From positions 62,001 through 126,000 of the forward strand of contig JAGRGB010000029.1 in assembly GCA_020445745.1 (NCBI GenBank): a stretch of 64,000 nt of DNA, read 5' to 3'. The translations under genes were made by a program, and so were the position numbers. The DNA comes from Rhodocyclaceae bacterium. GTDB lineage: Bacteria > Pseudomonadota > Gammaproteobacteria > Burkholderiales > Rhodocyclaceae. Positions 61,755-64,000 of the stretch are shown here, in pieces (the stretch's first letter is position 1; every line of letters begins with the position of its first letter). Under the pieces are notes generated by a model. That model had not been told where the DNA came from. It saw nothing but the letters and a program-made list of their open reading frames with translations, and searched no databases.

Positions 61755-62605
61755 GCGAAGGTCTGATCGTCGTAATCGCGATCCTGGTGTTCGTGGTGGT
61801 CACGATTGCCAAGGGCGTGCGGATCATTCCGCAGGGCGAGGAGTGGATCGTCGAGCGGCTGGGCAAGTACCAGGACACCCTCAAGCCCGGCTTGAAGATC
61901 ATCGTGCCGTACATCGACCGGGTCGCCTACCGTCTGATCACCAAGGACATCATCCTCGACGTCCAGGAACAGGAGGTGATCACGCTCGACAACGCAGTGA
62001 TCCTGGCCAATGCGGTGGCCTTCGTGAAGGTCACCGATCCGGTCAAGGCGGTGTATGGCGTGACCGACTACGCCGAGGCGATCCGCAACCTGATCATGAC
62101 CACCCTGCGTTCGATCATCGGCGAGATGGAGCTCGACGAGGCGCTGTCTTCGCGCGACAAGATCAAGGCCCGGCTGCGCGAGAGCATCGCCGACGAGGCC
62201 GTGGATTGGGGCCTCACGGTCAAGTCGGTGGAGATCCAGGACATCAACCCGTCCCAGTCGATGCAGAAGGCGATGGAGATGCAGGCCGCCGCCGAGCGCG
62301 AACGCAAGGCGATGGTGACCAAGGCCGAAGGCGAAAAGCAGTCGGCGATCCTCGAAGCCGATGCCAGGCTCGAGGCGGCCAAGCGCGATGCCAGTGCCCA
62401 GGTGATGCTGGCCGAGGCCTCGGCCGAGGCGATCCGCCGGGTGACCAAGGCGATCGGCAGCGAGACCGCGCCCGTCTATTACATGCTCGGCGAGCGCTAC
62501 GTTCAGGCGCTGCGCGCCCTCGGCGAATCCGACAACTCGAAGCTGGTGGTGCTGCCGGGCGACATCCGCGAGGCCTTGAAAGGCCTCTTCAGCCAGGCGC
62601 GGTGA
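61751..62605 (+). CDS. SPFH/Band 7 (stomatin-like, QmcA type) protein
   Basis: 284 residues. N-terminal membrane hairpin (GLIVVIAILVFVVVTIAKGV), then the SPFH domain (VRIIPQGEEWIVERLGKYQD, VQEQEVITLDNAVILANAVA, AIRNLIMTTLRSIIGEMELD) and an Ala/Glu-rich coiled coil (AAAERERKAMVTKAEGEKQS). Such proteins scaffold membrane domains and influence proteases. Coupled to the NfeD gene by ATGA. Confidence 0.95.
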   Translation: MSEGLIVVIAILVFVVVTIAKGVRIIPQGEEWIVERLGKYQDTLKPGLKIIVPYIDRVAYRLITKDIILDVQEQEVITLDNAVILANAVAFVKVTDPVKAVYGVTDYAEAIRNLIMTTLRSIIGEMELDEALSSRDKIKARLRESIADEAVDWGLTVKSVEIQDINPSQSMQKAMEMQAAAERERKAMVTKAEGEKQSAILEADARLEAAKRDASAQVMLAEASAEAIRRVTKAIGSETAPVYYMLGERYVQALRALGESDNSKLVVLPGDIREALKGLFSQAR

Positions 62606-64000
62606 GCGGCGCCGCGGCGTAGCCGCGGAATCCGGCGAGCAGGTAAAGATGGACGCGCCGCTCGAAGTCGCGGTGCACGCGTACGACTCGCTCGCCGAGA
62701 TCGCTGGCCGAATCGAAGCGCGCGAGCACCGACTCGTCCAGCGGCTCGCGGCTGACGAACAGCAGGTCGCGACCGCGGGCGCCGGCCAGGCTGGTGGTCA
62801 GCTGGTAGTGGTCGATGACCCGGCCTTCGGGATTCCAGCTGGCGTACTCGCGGGGCCCGAGGAAGTAGATCAGGTGGGCCAGCAGGTCTCGGTCGCGGGC
62901 CACCAGAATCGCCTGCGGGTGCTCGTGCAGTGCCGGCGCCACTGCCTGCGCCAGCTCGTGCCAGCCCCGCGCGCGCTTGTATGGATCCTTGTTGCGGCTG
63001 ATCTCGACGCCGACGCCACGTGCGATGTCCGGCCAGTGATAGACCGCGCTGACCAGCAGCAGGTTGATCAGCACGGTGGCCGTCAGGGTGCGCCAGCGCC
63101 GCGTGTCGCCCAGCCAGCCGGCAGTGAGCACGACACCGGCGACGAAGGACGGCGCCGCCCAGTTGCCGTTGGCCCCCCCGCGCAGCGCCTGCGCGCTGAC
63201 CAGCGCCAGCAGCGGCAGGCTCATGCCGAGCAGCATCCGCCACACCGGGTCGCGCACGCCCAGGACGGTCCGCACGATCGCCCACAGCATGCCCAGGAAC
63301 AGCAGCGGGCCCATCGACAGCCATTGCCCGCCCAGGAACTCGCCGAGATTGCTTCGATCCCCGGGATTGTCGTCGAGCTGGGTGATGTCTGCGGTGTGGC
63401 GGAAGGTCGGGAAGTCATGGCTCCAGTTCCACCACAGGTTGGGCGCGAATACCAGCAGCGCGATCAGCAGCGCGACCCACGGCCGTGGCCCGGCGAGTGC
63501 GCGTCGGCCGGTGCCGCTGGCCAGCATCACGAGTAGAGCCGAAGGCAGGAAGGCCGCCATCGTGTACTTCGTCAGCAGGCCGAGCCCGACCCACACGCCG
63601 AGCAGCAGCCATTGGCGCCAGCCGCCGTCCTCGTAAAGCCCAGACCACAACGCGAGCATGGCCAAGGACCAGAACAGCAACAGCGGAGCGTCGGTGGACA
63701 CGAACAGGCCGAGGGCGCCAACCAGCGGCATGGTCAGGAAAGCGAGGCCGGCCCAGAAACCGACGCGCTCGTCGAACATCAACGAAGCGAGGCGGAAGAT
63801 CACCAGCGCGGCGATCGGATAGCACAGCAGCGACGGCAGCTTGATCGCCAGCAGGCCGTCGCCGAACAGCGCGCCACTGGCCGCGATCAGTGCCGCTATC
63901 ACCGGCGGTTTCGAGAAGTAGCCCCAGTCGAGGGCCTTCGACCAGCCCCAGTAGTAGGCTTCGTCGACGTAGAGATCGATGCCCAGGTGCTGGATCACCC
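62589..64000 (-). CDS. Glycosyltransferase family 39 (ArnT/PMT-like) membrane protein, N-terminus outside the window
   Basis: At least 470 residues, running off the right edge. Near the edge is the family motif LYVDEAYYWGWSKALDWGYF with its catalytic acidic pair, then FSKPPVIAALIAASGALFGD and many hydrophobic helices (TMPLVGALGLFVSTDAPLLL, WVALLIALLVFAPNLWWNW). The C-terminal 120 residues are soluble (VARDRDLLAHLIYFLGPREY). It transfers a sugar from a polyprenyl-phosphate donor; the acceptor is unknown (lipid A or glycan). Convergent with the SPFH gene, overlapping by 17 bases. An in-frame ATG at 63998 is probably internal. Confidence 0.9.
   Translation of the reverse strand, partial: VIQHLGIDLYVDEAYYWGWSKALDWGYFSKPPVIAALIAASGALFGDGLLAIKLPSLLCYPIAALVIFRLASLMFDERVGFWAGLAFLTMPLVGALGLFVSTDAPLLLFWSLAMLALWSGLYEDGGWRQWLLLGVWVGLGLLTKYTMAAFLPSALLVMLASGTGRRALAGPRPWVALLIALLVFAPNLWWNWSHDFPTFRHTADITQLDDNPGDRSNLGEFLGGQWLSMGPLLFLGMLWAIVRTVLGVRDPVWRMLLGMSLPLLALVSAQALRGGANGNWAAPSFVAGVVLTAGWLGDTRRWRTLTATVLINLLLVSAVYHWPDIARGVGVEISRNKDPYKRARGWHELAQAVAPALHEHPQAILVARDRDLLAHLIYFLGPREYASWNPEGRVIDHYQLTTSLAGARGRDLLFVSREPLDESVLARFDSASDLGERVVRVHRDFERRVHLYLLAGFRGYAAAPLTAPG

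Overview
The window is high-GC DNA (about 65-70 % by eye) packed with conserved single-copy genes: ppsR/ppsA, a LolC/LolD pair, recJ, comEC, moaA, rmuC, a DUF2863 gene and an M23/bactofilin/SPFH block. This mix fits a chromosomal segment of a betaproteobacterium, most likely Rhodocyclales (Azoarcus/Thauera/Zoogloea relatives). That placement is inferred from gene content, not from a marker-gene tree. There is one tRNA (Asn-GTT), no rRNA, no CRISPR array, no complete insertion sequence and no phage block.

Layout. 1-2557 (-): most of putA, without the N-terminal DNA-binding domain. Beside it, divergently, lies an Lrp/AsnC regulator that looks broken at both ends. 3377-6503 (-): gltIJKL glutamate/aspartate ABC transporter. 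6504-7543: gene-free kilobase with a 29-bp tandem repeat. 7544-10311 (-): metal cluster with a CsoR/InrS-type repressor and its C-tract operator, a DMT exporter with a histidine-rich tail, a HupE/UreJ protein and a membrane-anchored partner. 10592-10732: decayed parDE remnant. 11004-13584 (-): winged-helix/TPR regulator, unknown ORF and potassium-channel-like protein, coupled by overlapping start and stop codons. 13792-17243 (+): DsrE-like protein, PLP decarboxylase, and a cysteine synthase fused to glutaredoxin.

17323-22050 looks like a self-contained sigma54 regulon: yfdX (-), a sigma54 response regulator and its sensor kinase (-), and a DUF1269 gene (+). Both yfdX and the DUF1269 gene have -24/-12 elements with correct spacing. 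22120-24237 is a divergent c-di-GMP pair (HD-GYP and GAF-GGDEF). 24358-30767 holds a small unknown gene, a MerT/MerP-like pair, an FtsX-type permease, rmuC and moaA.

30907-34088: two direct copies of a 128-bp repeat flank a four-gene block (OmpA-like, lipoprotein, TetR regulator with twin operators, DUF2852). 34124-36693: unknown proteins. 36694-37457: gene-free stretch with a strong hairpin and a G-quadruplex-type run, upstream of a 1203-residue Cache-PAS-PAS-GGDEF-EAL-CZB protein. Then follow tRNA-Asn, an AsmA-like protein, recJ with a phosphoglycerate-mutase-like partner, the Lol pair, a chemoreceptor, DUF2062, comEC, an alpha/beta hydrolase, DUF2863, ppsR/ppsA, the envelope block (M23 peptidase, coiled-coil membrane protein, bactofilin, NfeD, SPFH) and a glycosyltransferase-39 gene running off the right edge.

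Functional themes. Proline breakdown to glutamate sits beside glutamate uptake. Signal transduction is dense: three c-di-GMP enzymes, one chemoreceptor, one sigma54 two-component system and several one-component regulators. The right third is housekeeping and envelope biogenesis.
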